A stretch of DNA of 8,114 bases from Ruminococcus sp. UBA4275 (GCA_002395085.1 DGVV01000096.1:1-8114), one strand, 5' to 3'; counted from the stretch's first letter, positions 1 to 6,279 are shown. Translations and numbers: made by a program. The notes: generated from the sequence alone by a model not told the origin.

Positions 1-48
1 AGCGCCCCATTATAATCATCGCGCAGCGATACCTTTATCGACAAGCTG

Positions 49-78
49 AGCGGAGAACCTTTTGGAGGGTTCTCCGCT
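49..78 (-). terminator. Hairpin after the transporter operon (probable terminator)
   Basis: A perfect 11-bp stem (49-59 pairing with 68-78) with an 8-nt loop lies 24 nt past the stop of the last operon gene. The position is right for a terminator. In the minus direction the stem is followed by TCAGCTTG rather than a clean T tract, so termination may be weak or the hairpin may mainly protect the mRNA 3' end. In the plus direction it is followed by GTTTCAGTTT, also only moderately T-rich. Positions 1-48 hold nothing I can identify. Confidence 0.6.
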
Positions 79-102
79 GTTTCAGTTTATCCATGCGCGG
101 GA

Positions 103-1410
103 TTATTCATACCGCAGTGCATCAATCGGATTGAGGTTCGCAGCCTTGACAGAAGGCAGCAGACCGAAGACAATACCGACGACCATCGAGAAGATGACGG
201 AAACCGCGATTGCCGTACCGGAGATTGCGACAGGCACAGCCGCGATATTGGCGACGATCTGTGCAAGCCCGATGCCGGTGATTACGCCGATGAGACCGCC
301 GATGCTGGTCAGCACGACCGCTTCGGTAAGGAACTGCGCAAGGATGCGTGTTTTGCGCGCACCGAGCGCCTTTTTCAGACCGATTTCGCGGGTACGTTCG
401 GTAACGGAAACGAGCATGATATTCATGACGCCGATACCGCCGACGAGCAGGGAAATGCTTGCAATCCAGATGAGCATATTATTGGTGGATTTGGAGAGAT
501 CCTGCAAAGCCTTCGCCTGTTCGAGGAGGTTTGCGCTCTTATACTCATAAGCGCCGCCGCCCTCCATACCGATCATCGGTTCTTCCTCGCTGTTATTCTG
601 GCTGCGGACGGCTTTGATATTCTCATTGAGGATGTCAGCAGTTTTTCTGCCTGCCTGCGTCATTGCGTCGGTATCGACGGCTTTGACGGTGCAGTTCTGG
701 GGATAGTCATAGGAATAGACGATGCCCCAGTCTTCCGTCGGGATAAAGAGCATACCTGCGCTGCTCTGGTGATAGGTAAAGTAGTCATCAATGGAGTTGA
801 TGACCGGCTCAAAGCTGGAGCGCTTGGAGACAACACCGATAATCCGGAAGGGTTCATCGTTGATGTCGATGATTTTGCCGACGGGATTTTCGCCGTCCGT
901 AAAGATGCCGCGAGCCAGCACCGTGTCGATGAGTGCGACCTTCGAGAAATCGTGGTACTGATTTTCGGAGAAGCCGATGCCATCCGTCACGACATAGCCC
1001 AGTGTATCGAAGAACTTTTCATCCACACCGTAAACCGAAGCCGAATCAATTCTGGTATTGAGGTAATAGAGGCTGTCGGTATCAGATGTTCTGCGGTAGA
1101 GGGTGCAGCTCTCGACCTCATCGAGCGCCTCAATGCGTTCTCTCTGCTTTTCGGAGGTCACATGGATATTATCCGGCACAGGATTCCACCGGTTGAATTC
1201 GGCATCCCAGTCGCCCTGCACAAGTTTGATGTCCACGGTATTATTGCCCGCACCGATGAGGTTATTCTTGATCTGTTCATTCGTACCTGCGATGATGGAA
1301 ACGATGGCAATGATCGCCGCGATACCGATGATAATGCCGAGCATTGTGAGGAACGAGCGGATCTTATGCGACAAAATGCCCTGCAATGAAAGTCTGATGT
1401 TTTCAAACAT
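103..1410 (-). CDS. MacB/FtsX-type ABC transporter permease (YknZ-like)
   Basis: Inner-membrane permease of a type VII (MacB-like) ABC transporter, 435 aa, which fits the family. An N-terminal amphipathic stretch (1-17) leads into TM1 (about 18-42). Next comes a large extracytoplasmic MacB_PCD-type domain (about 43-310), then TM2 (about 312-336), TM3 (about 360-388) and TM4 (about 397-419). The loop after TM2, VTERTREIGLKKALGARK (336-353), and the C-terminus LNPIDALRYE are hallmarks of the family. In such systems the four-TM permease dimer transmits ATPase motion to the extracytoplasmic domain and adaptor instead of forming a classical channel. It is the last gene of the operon, 18 nt after the second adaptor, with GGGGAG (1419-1424) 8 nt before its ATG. 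A Met/Gly/acidic loop (about 275-286, EEEPMIGMEGGG) precedes TM2 and echoes the acidic, Met-rich tail of the first adaptor. The substrate cannot be read from the sequence. Confidence 0.93.
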   Translation of the reverse strand: MFENIRLSLQGILSHKIRSFLTMLGIIIGIAAIIAIVSIIAGTNEQIKNNLIGAGNNTVDIKLVQGDWDAEFNRWNPVPDNIHVTSEKQRERIEALDEVESCTLYRRTSDTDSLYYLNTRIDSASVYGVDEKFFDTLGYVVTDGIGFSENQYHDFSKVALIDTVLARGIFTDGENPVGKIIDINDEPFRIIGVVSKRSSFEPVINSIDDYFTYHQSSAGMLFIPTEDWGIVYSYDYPQNCTVKAVDTDAMTQAGRKTADILNENIKAVRSQNNSEEEPMIGMEGGGAYEYKSANLLEQAKALQDLSKSTNNMLIWIASISLLVGGIGVMNIMLVSVTERTREIGLKKALGARKTRILAQFLTEAVVLTSIGGLIGVITGIGLAQIVANIAAVPVAISGTAIAVSVIFSMVVGIVFGLLPSVKAANLNPIDALRYE

Positions 1411-1428
1411 AGTTTCTGCTCCCCTTTC

Positions 1429-3192
1429 TCAACCCATGCCCGGATAAAGCACTTCGGTTGTTTCGTTTGTCCGGACGCCTTCGCGGACATTCTGCCCGTA
1501 AGGGAAACAGATTTTGTCGTTCATATCGAGACCGCCGGTAATTTCGATCATTTCGCCGCTCCACAGCACTCTGCCGGCACGGACATACTGCTTGACGAGT
1601 CTGCCTTCATCATTCTGCTTCATGATGTAGTAGTCGCCGTTCTCCTGCCGGACATAGTGAGCCGGCATAATAACAGCACCGGAATCATCCGTGGGCGTAT
1701 TCTGCAGCGTCACACTGACATAGTTTCCGACGACAAAATCCTCCGCATCATCAATGGAAGCGTGAACGCGGTAGCTGGAATTCTGCGGATTATTGCTCCA
1801 CGGGTCATTGACGGAATAGGAAGATGGTTCCGATTCCACAGAGGTCACCGTAGCGGTGCTGAAAGCGCCGTTCATATAGGACATGACATCGACCGCCGTA
1901 CCGACGGGAACTTTCGGGAGATTCAGTTCCGCGACATCAAAGACGACCTCGACACCGCCCGCGCCCTCAATGATGGCGAAGGCATTGTCATCTTCAGAAG
2001 GCGCTGCGAAGGGATCTGTTTCCTCTGTTTCCTCATCGGATTCGCCTGCTGCCTGCCCGATCTTCTTGATCACGCCGTCCACCGCCGCAACGACCTTGCC
2101 GTCAGACTTCTGCTTTCTGGCATTTTTGAGTTCCAGCTCAGCATTTTTGAGATCGAGTTCAAGCTGCTTGATTTCGTTCTGCTTTTCGCGGACCATCTCC
2201 TGAATCCGCTTGCGGGTATACACATAGTCATTGTTCTGCGGATCGTTCTCATTGAAGACCGGTTCCTCGAAGGATTCCTCCGGCATTTCCATCATTCCGA
2301 AGTCATCGGGCAGCTCATCATCGGGGAATTCGTCAGTATTTTCCTGCACCGGCGGGGTAAAGGAGAGCTGACCGTGCATTTTCGCATCGGCATTGACCGA
2401 CACGCTGCACGTTTTCTCATCGAAGGTCATGCCGTCCATGACCGGAAAATCGAGAACGGCGTCCATCTGGGTCATTTTGCTGCCGTCGATGATCCACTTA
2501 AAGAGGAAGGTCTGGGTTTCCTCATCGTAGACGTGCAGTTCCGCGATGCGCCTGCCCGAACCGATGGCACTGAGGAAATTCTTGCGGACAATCGTTTTTC
2601 TGCCGCAGTTGACGATGAAGGGATCCTCCGCAGTACCGCTGCCGGAAGCGGGAGGTGTAGAGCCGCTGACCTCCTCTGCCAGCACAATCGGGACAGGGGG
2701 TTCAGGATCATCGGGAAAATCCGGATAATCGGGGAAATCGGGATAATCCGGCTCATCGGGATAATCCGGCTGCGGCGCATCCTCAGAGGGCTTGTAGTTC
2801 TTGATTTCCTCCAGCTCTTTCTTCGCCATTTTGATCTTCTGCTCCGTGAGCTTGACCTTATTTTCCTTCTGCGCGAGTTCCAGCTCCACAACGGTCATAT
2901 CGTATTCGAGGATGGTATCGCCCTTCTTGACCATATCGCCTTTCTTGACCAGCACATTCTGCACGAGCTTGCCGGTATCGACATAGATTTTCTGGGCATT
3001 TGCGGCGGTGATTCTGCCGCCCATATCCTCATTCTGATAGTTGAAATACTCCGCCGGCTGTGCCATCATCGAGACAGGCACAACGTCAACAAAGGTTGTT
3101 TCCTCTTTGTTTTTCTGATACTTTTTGTACCCGAAGAATCCGCCGCCGCCCAGCACAGCCAGACAGAGCAGAAAGATGATCAGTTTTTTCAT
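1429..3192 (-). CDS. HlyD/MacA-type adaptor with large insertion in its coiled-coil hairpin
   Basis: Membrane fusion (adaptor) protein, 587 aa, clearly longer than usual MacA/YknX proteins (roughly 370-420 aa). An N-terminal membrane anchor (about 3-21) is followed by the first half of a lipoyl-like domain (about 60-100, with VKKGDMVKKGDTILEYD), a first coiled-coil helix (about 101-133) and a second helix (about 325-363). The second lipoyl half (366-410) and a beta-barrel/membrane-proximal region (411-587) follow. The two helices are separated by a ~190-residue insertion instead of a short turn. It holds a PD[YFED] repeat (142-162), a predicted beta domain (about 172-282) that starts with GSGTAEDPFIV, and an acidic linker (283-322). 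A second acidic insert (383-402) splits the returning lipoyl half. The ATG overlaps the ATPase stop (ATGA), implying translational coupling; its Shine-Dalgarno lies inside the ATPase gene. Family assignment is secure; the function of the insertion is unknown. Confidence 0.88.
   Translation of the reverse strand: MKKLIIFLLCLAVLGGGGFFGYKKYQKNKEETTFVDVVPVSMMAQPAEYFNYQNEDMGGRITAANAQKIYVDTGKLVQNVLVKKGDMVKKGDTILEYDMTVVELELAQKENKVKLTEQKIKMAKKELEEIKNYKPSEDAPQPDYPDEPDYPDFPDYPDFPDDPEPPVPIVLAEEVSGSTPPASGSGTAEDPFIVNCGRKTIVRKNFLSAIGSGRRIAELHVYDEETQTFLFKWIIDGSKMTQMDAVLDFPVMDGMTFDEKTCSVSVNADAKMHGQLSFTPPVQENTDEFPDDELPDDFGMMEMPEESFEEPVFNENDPQNNDYVYTRKRIQEMVREKQNEIKQLELDLKNAELELKNARKQKSDGKVVAAVDGVIKKIGQAAGESDEETEETDPFAAPSEDDNAFAIIEGAGGVEVVFDVAELNLPKVPVGTAVDVMSYMNGAFSTATVTSVESEPSSYSVNDPWSNNPQNSSYRVHASIDDAEDFVVGNYVSVTLQNTPTDDSGAVIMPAHYVRQENGDYYIMKQNDEGRLVKQYVRAGRVLWSGEMIEITGGLDMNDKICFPYGQNVREGVRTNETTEVLYPGMG
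2707..2769 (-). repeat. Tandem 9-nt repeat encoding PD[Y/F/E/D] units
   Basis: Seven consecutive three-residue units, PDY PDE PDY PDF PDY PDF PDD (residues 142-162), are encoded by near-identical 9-nt repeats. On the plus strand they read as variants of GGATAATCC/GGGAAATCG. The tract follows the first coiled-coil helix of the second adaptor. Such Pro-rich acidic repeats usually form extended, stiff spacers, and short tandem repeats like this can change copy number by slippage. Confidence 0.85.
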
Positions 3193-3917
3193 GTTGCAGA
3201 CGCCTCCTCCGCAGCGGGTTCTTCCGCTGTTTCGGTGCGGGTATTGAACGCACCGGAATGGATTTGTCCGTCACGGATATACATGACGCGCTTTGCGCAG
3301 CGGGCAATATCCGGCTCATGGGTGATCATCACGATGGTAACGCCTTCGCGGTTGAGTTCCCCGAAGAGTTCCATAACCTGATCGCCGGACTTGGTATCCA
3401 GCGCACCGGTCGGCTCATCTGCGAGGAGCAGGCGCGGGTGATTTACGATTGCGCGCGCAATGGCAACACGCTGCTTCTGACCGCCGGAGAGCTGGGTGGG
3501 CTTAAAGAGCATTCTGTCCTCCAGCCCGACTCTCTTGAGTGCCGCGACGGCGCGTTCTCTGCGCTGCTTCTTGGAAACGCCTGCATACAGCAGCGGCAGC
3601 TCGACGTTTTCGAGTGCAGACTGCCGCGGCAGCAGATTGAAATTCTGGAAGACGAAACCGATCTTGTTATTGCGGATTTCGGAGAGCTGCTTATCGGAGC
3701 AGGACATGATGTCCGCGCCGTCAAAAATGAACGTACCCTTCGTCTGCTTATCGAGGCAGCCGATGATATTCATGAGGGTCGATTTACCGGAACCCGAAGG
3801 TCCCATAATGGCGACATACTCCCCCTCATCGACCGAGAGGGAAATATCCTTCAGAACAGGAACAGCTTCCTTGCCCTGCATATAATCCTTAAAAATAGAA
3901 GTCAATTCAAAAACCAT
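3189..3917 (-). CDS. ABC transporter ATPase (MacB/LolD/YknY family)
   Basis: Cytoplasmic nucleotide-binding subunit, 242 aa, that should dimerise and hydrolyse ATP to drive the permease. All motifs are intact: Walker A GPSGSGKST (39-47), Q-loop Gln91, signature LSGGQ (143-147), Walker B LLLADEP (163-169) with catalytic Glu168, D-loop GALD (171-174) and switch His200. The wording DEPTGALD and ITHEPDIA is typical of the MacB/LolD/FtsE branch, not of importers. After the core there is a short acidic Ala/Glu tail (230-242) that is probably dispensable; its GAG/GCG-rich codons also form the ribosome binding site of the next gene. The start is supported by AGGAG (3926-3930) 8 nt upstream. It begins 20 nt after the first adaptor and overlaps the second adaptor by 4 nt, so the subunits are likely made together. 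Confidence 0.96.
   Translation of the reverse strand: MVFELTSIFKDYMQGKEAVPVLKDISLSVDEGEYVAIMGPSGSGKSTLMNIIGCLDKQTKGTFIFDGADIMSCSDKQLSEIRNNKIGFVFQNFNLLPRQSALENVELPLLYAGVSKKQRRERAVAALKRVGLEDRMLFKPTQLSGGQKQRVAIARAIVNHPRLLLADEPTGALDTKSGDQVMELFGELNREGVTIVMITHEPDIARCAKRVMYIRDGQIHSGAFNTRTETAEEPAAEEASAT
3203..3210 (-). promoter_or_regulatory. Ribosome binding site of the second adaptor, inside the ATPase gene
   Basis: The minus strand reads GGAGGAGG here, 10 nt before the adaptor ATG at 3192. It lies within the last codons of the ATPase (Glu-Glu-Ala-Ser) and fixes the adaptor start, which overlaps the ATPase stop as ATGA. Confidence 0.75.
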
Positions 3918-3937
3918 TGCGAAATCTCCTGTTCTGA

Positions 3938-5416
3938 TTATGCTTCCGGCTCAGCGTCATCCGAAGCATCTGCGCCGGGAGCTTCCTCCCCTTCCGGCAG
4001 ATCATCCGCAGACATTCCGTCGTCAGCCGGCATCTCATCTTCACCGGGCATAGGATTGCCGTTCTCATCGAAGTGAATCTCGTTGCCCTCCTCGTCCATA
4101 TAGACAGGATTGCCATCCTCATCGAAGATCATGTCGTCGCCGGGCATCATGTCATCTCCGAACATCATATCTTCGCCCATACCGCCCTGCTCATCAAAGG
4201 CATTTTCGGGAATGTCCTTATCAGACTGATTGGTCGTGGTATGCATACCTTCTTCGATGTAGTCTGCGGGATAGGCAATATAGTCATCCTCACTCAGACC
4301 GGAAAGGATCTGGCAGTCGCCGCAGGAATCATCCACCGTACCAAGCTCCACAACGCGCTTTTCAATGGTGTCGCGCGAGGTCTTCGCCCAGACATAATTG
4401 TGAGAGCCGTCCCAGAGGACGAAATTGGAATAGAGCCACAAGCCCTCCTTCTCCACATCGGAAGAAGACTGCAAATCCGGCTCAAGGAGAATATGCTGAC
4501 CCAGCATGAAGCCATCCAGCGATTCCGGCTCAACATAAAAGGTATACTTGCTGGAAGAGCTGTCATCGCTGCTCATGCCGTAATACATATTATTTTCGTT
4601 CTGCTGCGGATTGGTGTCGATCTCATTGATCGTGCCGTGCCACACCGTATCATCGACGCGGCTGTGCAGCAGCATCGGCGCGCCCTGATAGATCTGCGCA
4701 GCGTTCTGCTCATTGAATGTACCCTTGACGCGGTAATCGCCGGCAGCAGCAATCTTCATGATGACATCGGCAGATTCTTCATACATCATATTATTGCCCT
4801 GCTGCGACTCAGAGATGTCCTTCAGCTCCTTGACCGTACCGTCAATCGGTGCGGTGACAAAAGCACTCGTCAGGGAATTTTCGAGTTTTGTAATCTCAAC
4901 ATTCTTGGTTTTGATCTCATACTCATCGCGGGCATTATCGCTTTTCAGCGCAAGAATCTGCGTCGTATAGCTGACCTGCGCATCGCCGGAAGCATTTGCC
5001 TTTTCCTGTTCGAGTTCCTCAATCGTCGCCTTGTTGGTCTCAATCGTATTTTGCAGGCTCTCAACTTCCAGCTTCTTGGAATCAATCTGAAGCTGAATGG
5101 ACTCCACATTATAAGTCAGGAGCTTGTCGCCCTTCTTGACCTTGTCGCCCTCATGCACCAGAATCTCGTCAACGGTCTTGCTCTGATCGAATTTCACATC
5201 GACCGTTTTCTGTGCCACGATGACACCTGCAAAACAATTGGCATTGAGATCCAGTCCGTTGACAGTATTCACAGCGGCAACGCGCTGCACATAAACCTTA
5301 TCGCTGCTGTTCGACACTTTTCCGGCGTGCTGCTTGTAATAATACCAGCCCCCCGCGCATCCCGCGCAGACAACCGCAGCCGTCACGATTCCGGCTACAA
5401 CGCCTTTTGTACTCAT
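3938..5416 (-). CDS. HlyD/MacA-type adaptor with acidic, Met-rich C-terminal tail
   Basis: First gene of the operon, 492 aa. An N-terminal membrane anchor (about 5-24) precedes an extracytoplasmic adaptor. This has a lipoyl half (about 66-103, VHEGDKVKKGDKLLTYN), a coiled-coil hairpin (about 105-140 and 150-185), a returning lipoyl half (FVTAPIDGTVKEL, 186-198) and a beta barrel plus membrane-proximal domain (about 225-394). That domain ends in ILSGLSEDDYIAYP (370-383), a motif matched in the second adaptor. Unlike that protein, its hairpin is ordinary. An added tail (about 396-492) has 35 Asp/Glu and 10 Met in 97 residues, with three nine-residue DExGN repeats (430-456). A CGDC pair (365-368) lies in the folded outer domain. 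Cys20 sits in a weak lipobox-like context (CAGC), but the -3 residue is wrong, so a TM anchor is more likely. GGAGGA (5426-5431) lies 9 nt before the ATG. It probably stabilises the permease/ATPase complex; substrate unknown. Confidence 0.88.
   Translation of the reverse strand: MSTKGVVAGIVTAAVVCAGCAGGWYYYKQHAGKVSNSSDKVYVQRVAAVNTVNGLDLNANCFAGVIVAQKTVDVKFDQSKTVDEILVHEGDKVKKGDKLLTYNVESIQLQIDSKKLEVESLQNTIETNKATIEELEQEKANASGDAQVSYTTQILALKSDNARDEYEIKTKNVEITKLENSLTSAFVTAPIDGTVKELKDISESQQGNNMMYEESADVIMKIAAAGDYRVKGTFNEQNAAQIYQGAPMLLHSRVDDTVWHGTINEIDTNPQQNENNMYYGMSSDDSSSSKYTFYVEPESLDGFMLGQHILLEPDLQSSSDVEKEGLWLYSNFVLWDGSHNYVWAKTSRDTIEKRVVELGTVDDSCGDCQILSGLSEDDYIAYPADYIEEGMHTTTNQSDKDIPENAFDEQGGMGEDMMFGDDMMPGDDMIFDEDGNPVYMDEEGNEIHFDENGNPMPGEDEMPADDGMSADDLPEGEEAPGADASDDAEPEA
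4049..4129 (-). repeat. Three tandem 27-nt units (nine-residue DExGN repeat)
   Basis: Residues 430-456 of the first adaptor fall into three nine-residue units: IFDEDGNPV, YMDEEGNEI, HFDENGNPM. At DNA level AGGATTGCC followed by CTCATCGAAG recurs on the plus strand at 4052 and 4106, exactly 54 nt (two units) apart. The conserved DE-x-GN core is acidic and turn-forming. Calcium or other metal binding is possible but unproven. Confidence 0.8.
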
Positions 5417-5469
5417 AACCTTTCATCCTCCGTGTAGTAAATCTAATAAGTGTGATCTCATCGGATCGC

Positions 5470-5482
5470 CGGCAAAATGCCG
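5470..5482 (-). promoter_or_regulatory. Operator-like inverted repeat at the operon start point
   Basis: CGGCA-AAA-TGCCG is a perfect 5-bp inverted repeat with a 3-nt centre. It sits 7 to 19 nt downstream of the -10 box, so it covers about +1 to +13 of the transcript. A repressor site or a small 5'-end hairpin are both possible; no regulator gene is present in the window. Confidence 0.35.
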
Positions 5483-5489
5483 CAGTATC

Positions 5490-5518
5490 ATTATAAGCCC
5501 GACAAGGCAGGAAGTCAA
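5490..5518 (-). promoter_or_regulatory. Vegetative (sigma-A) promoter of the transporter operon
   Basis: On the minus strand, TTGACT (5513-5518), a 17-nt spacer and a perfect TATAAT (5490-5495) lie upstream of the first adaptor. Transcription should begin near 5483 and give a leader of about 66 nt. Sequence upstream of the -35 (5519-5546) is AT-rich, as in an UP element, so the promoter should be strong when not repressed. Confidence 0.85.
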
Positions 5519-5849
5519 CTATATTATGGTAATTTTAAAGAAAAGTTCAGCTTTCTGCACACCCCCCCTCCATCATGCCCGTATCCCGCTGATTTGCCCG
5601 TTCAGCAGGCAGCGGACTGCATACAGGCAATTCCGGCGCATCGCAAATAGTAAAAACTGCTTCTCATTTTTTGCGAATACAACTTCTCAGATATTGTTGT
5701 CGATTTAGTGAATCTGTCAAAAATTGCGGTACATACTTGGATAATATCACACATTGTAAATAAAACCAGATTCATTAATACAGCTTGTATATTTTTATCG
5801 CCTGTGTACCATTCGTTTTGACTTATACCCCCTATCAGGAAAAACCTAT
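5519..5849. other. AT-rich gene-free intergenic stretch with spaced inverted repeat
   Basis: I see no convincing gene here; the longest minus-strand reading frame starts with TTG and has no ribosome binding site. The stretch is noticeably richer in A and T than the flanking genes from about 5640 onward. It contains a run of seven C (5562-5568) and a 12-bp inverted repeat with one G-T mismatch, TTAGTGAATCTG (5705-5716) and CAGATTCATTAA (5767-5778), with 50 nt between the arms. It separates the two divergent promoters and is the natural place for regulator binding. Confidence 0.6.
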
Positions 5850-5878
5850 TTGCAATTTGCACGAAAATATGGTATGAT
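5850..5878 (+). promoter_or_regulatory. Extended -10 promoter reading toward the esterase gene
   Basis: TTGCAA (5850-5855), a 17-nt spacer and TATGAT (5873-5878), preceded by TGG (5870-5872), which gives an extended -10. The start point would be near 5885, about 395 nt before the esterase ATG. The promoter therefore serves either a long leader or a separate small RNA. Confidence 0.65.
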
Positions 5879-5884
5879 AAAGCC

Positions 5885-6020
5885 ATGGAAAGCAAGGGAT
5901 GCACCAAAGACAGCAAGGCGCTGTCAGGGGATCAGACCTGATCCCGCACAGCTTCGCGAACCGCTGCATCTGCAAGGATTTGCACAGTAACGCAAATCGC
6001 AGACCGAAGCAGCATTTTTT
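5885..6020 (+). ncRNA. Structured leader RNA or small RNA, class not recognised
   Basis: Several helices can be drawn. A closing stem GATGCA/TGCATC (5898-5903 with 5965-5970) encloses GACAGC/GCTGTC (5909-5914 with 5920-5925) and GGGATCA/TGATCCC (5928-5934 with 5939-5945). The downstream arm of the closing stem overlaps the left arm of the following terminator (5963-5973), so the two structures exclude each other. That is the layout of a riboswitch or attenuator. I compared it from memory with the conserved cores of TPP, SAM-I, T-box, c-di-GMP-I, THF, fluoride and guanidine-I elements and saw no match. A stand-alone small RNA is the main alternative. No open frame with a ribosome binding site explains the stretch. 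Confidence 0.4.
5963..6020 (+). terminator. Bulged hairpin plus T6 (terminator or attenuator)
   Basis: GCTGC/GCAGC (5963-5967 with 6009-6013), CTGC/GCAG (5970-5973 with 5999-6002) and GATTTGC/GCAAATC (5977-5983 with 5992-5998) stack into one bulged hairpin. It is followed by one A and six T (6015-6020). An alternative CAGC/GCTG pairing (5949-5952 with 5963-5966) would also disrupt it. Confidence 0.55.
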
Positions 6021-6035
6021 ACTACGTTCCCCCTA

Positions 6036-6093
6036 AGTGGCAGCGTCGGGCGCGGATCACCCTCCCGACCCGGCGCTCCACTCTCCTTTTTTT
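6036..6093 (+). terminator. Second hairpin plus T7 upstream of the esterase
   Basis: AGTGG/CCACT (6036-6040 with 6078-6082), AGCG/CGCT (6042-6045 with 6074-6077) and TCGGG/CCCGA (6046-6050 with 6064-6068) form an interrupted hairpin. It is followed by CTCC and seven T (6087-6093). Together with the hairpin at 5963-6020 it gives two terminator-like elements in tandem, about 190 nt before the esterase start. Nothing identifiable lies in 6094-6222 beyond a GCCGCT/AGCGGC inverted repeat near 6097-6122. Confidence 0.5.
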
Positions 6094-6222
6094 CACGCCG
6101 CTCCGGCAACGCGAAAAGCGGCGCAAATACGCAGGTATCGGCAGACGGCTCTTTCCGGATGCCGTATACATATATTGAGAGATAAAACGAAACTCATTGG
6201 GGCAGCAGCTATGATTCGTCCG

Positions 6223-6228
6223 TATAAT
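6223..6228 (+). promoter_or_regulatory. Possible -10 box of a gene-proximal esterase promoter
   Basis: A perfect TATAAT lies 51 nt before the esterase ATG. No good -35 exists at normal spacing (TTGGGG at 6197-6202 is 20 nt away). It would let the esterase be transcribed downstream of the two terminator-like hairpins, but it may be chance. Confidence 0.25.
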
Positions 6229-6267
6229 GCGGGCGGATCTAAGCTGCAAAACTTTATGAATTTGAAA

Positions 6268-6272
6268 AGGGG
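6268..6272 (+). promoter_or_regulatory. Ribosome binding site deciding the esterase start
   Basis: AGGGG, within GAAAAGGGG, lies 7 nt before the ATG at 6280. The other in-frame ATGs at 6211 and 6256 lack a well-placed Shine-Dalgarno and would lengthen the signal peptide's n-region, so 6280 is chosen. Confidence 0.8.
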
Positions 6273-6279
6273 TATTAAA

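Noticed and set aside
1657..3381. 574-codon open frame on the plus strand opposite the second adaptor
   Set aside because: It is His/Arg/Ile/Leu-rich, has no family features, and lies antisense to a well-supported adaptor and part of the ATPase. Its openness follows from the codon bias of the real genes.
5320..5370. Lipoprotein lipobox at Cys20 of the first adaptor
   Set aside because: The -3 residue is Cys rather than Leu, Val or Ile, and the hydrophobic stretch reads as an ordinary adaptor membrane anchor.
4073..5437. 454-codon open frame on the plus strand opposite the first adaptor
   Set aside because: Antisense shadow of a gene with a clear fold, promoter and ribosome binding site; composition is unlike a real protein.
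5602..5916. Possible 104-aa minus-strand protein in the intergenic region
   Set aside because: It begins with TTG, lacks a ribosome binding site, has no recognisable motif and overlaps the predicted plus-strand promoter and leader.
5930..5950. ACCTGATC resembling part of a TPP riboswitch
   Set aside because: The string is simply the right arm of a local hairpin; the other conserved TPP segments (CTGAGA and the GGGTGC core) are absent.
6037..6279. N-terminal extension of the esterase (starts at 6037, 6211 or 6256)
   Set aside because: It would put 8 to 81 residues before a good signal peptide, and only the ATG at 6280 has a well-spaced Shine-Dalgarno. The longest version also runs through a terminator-like hairpin.
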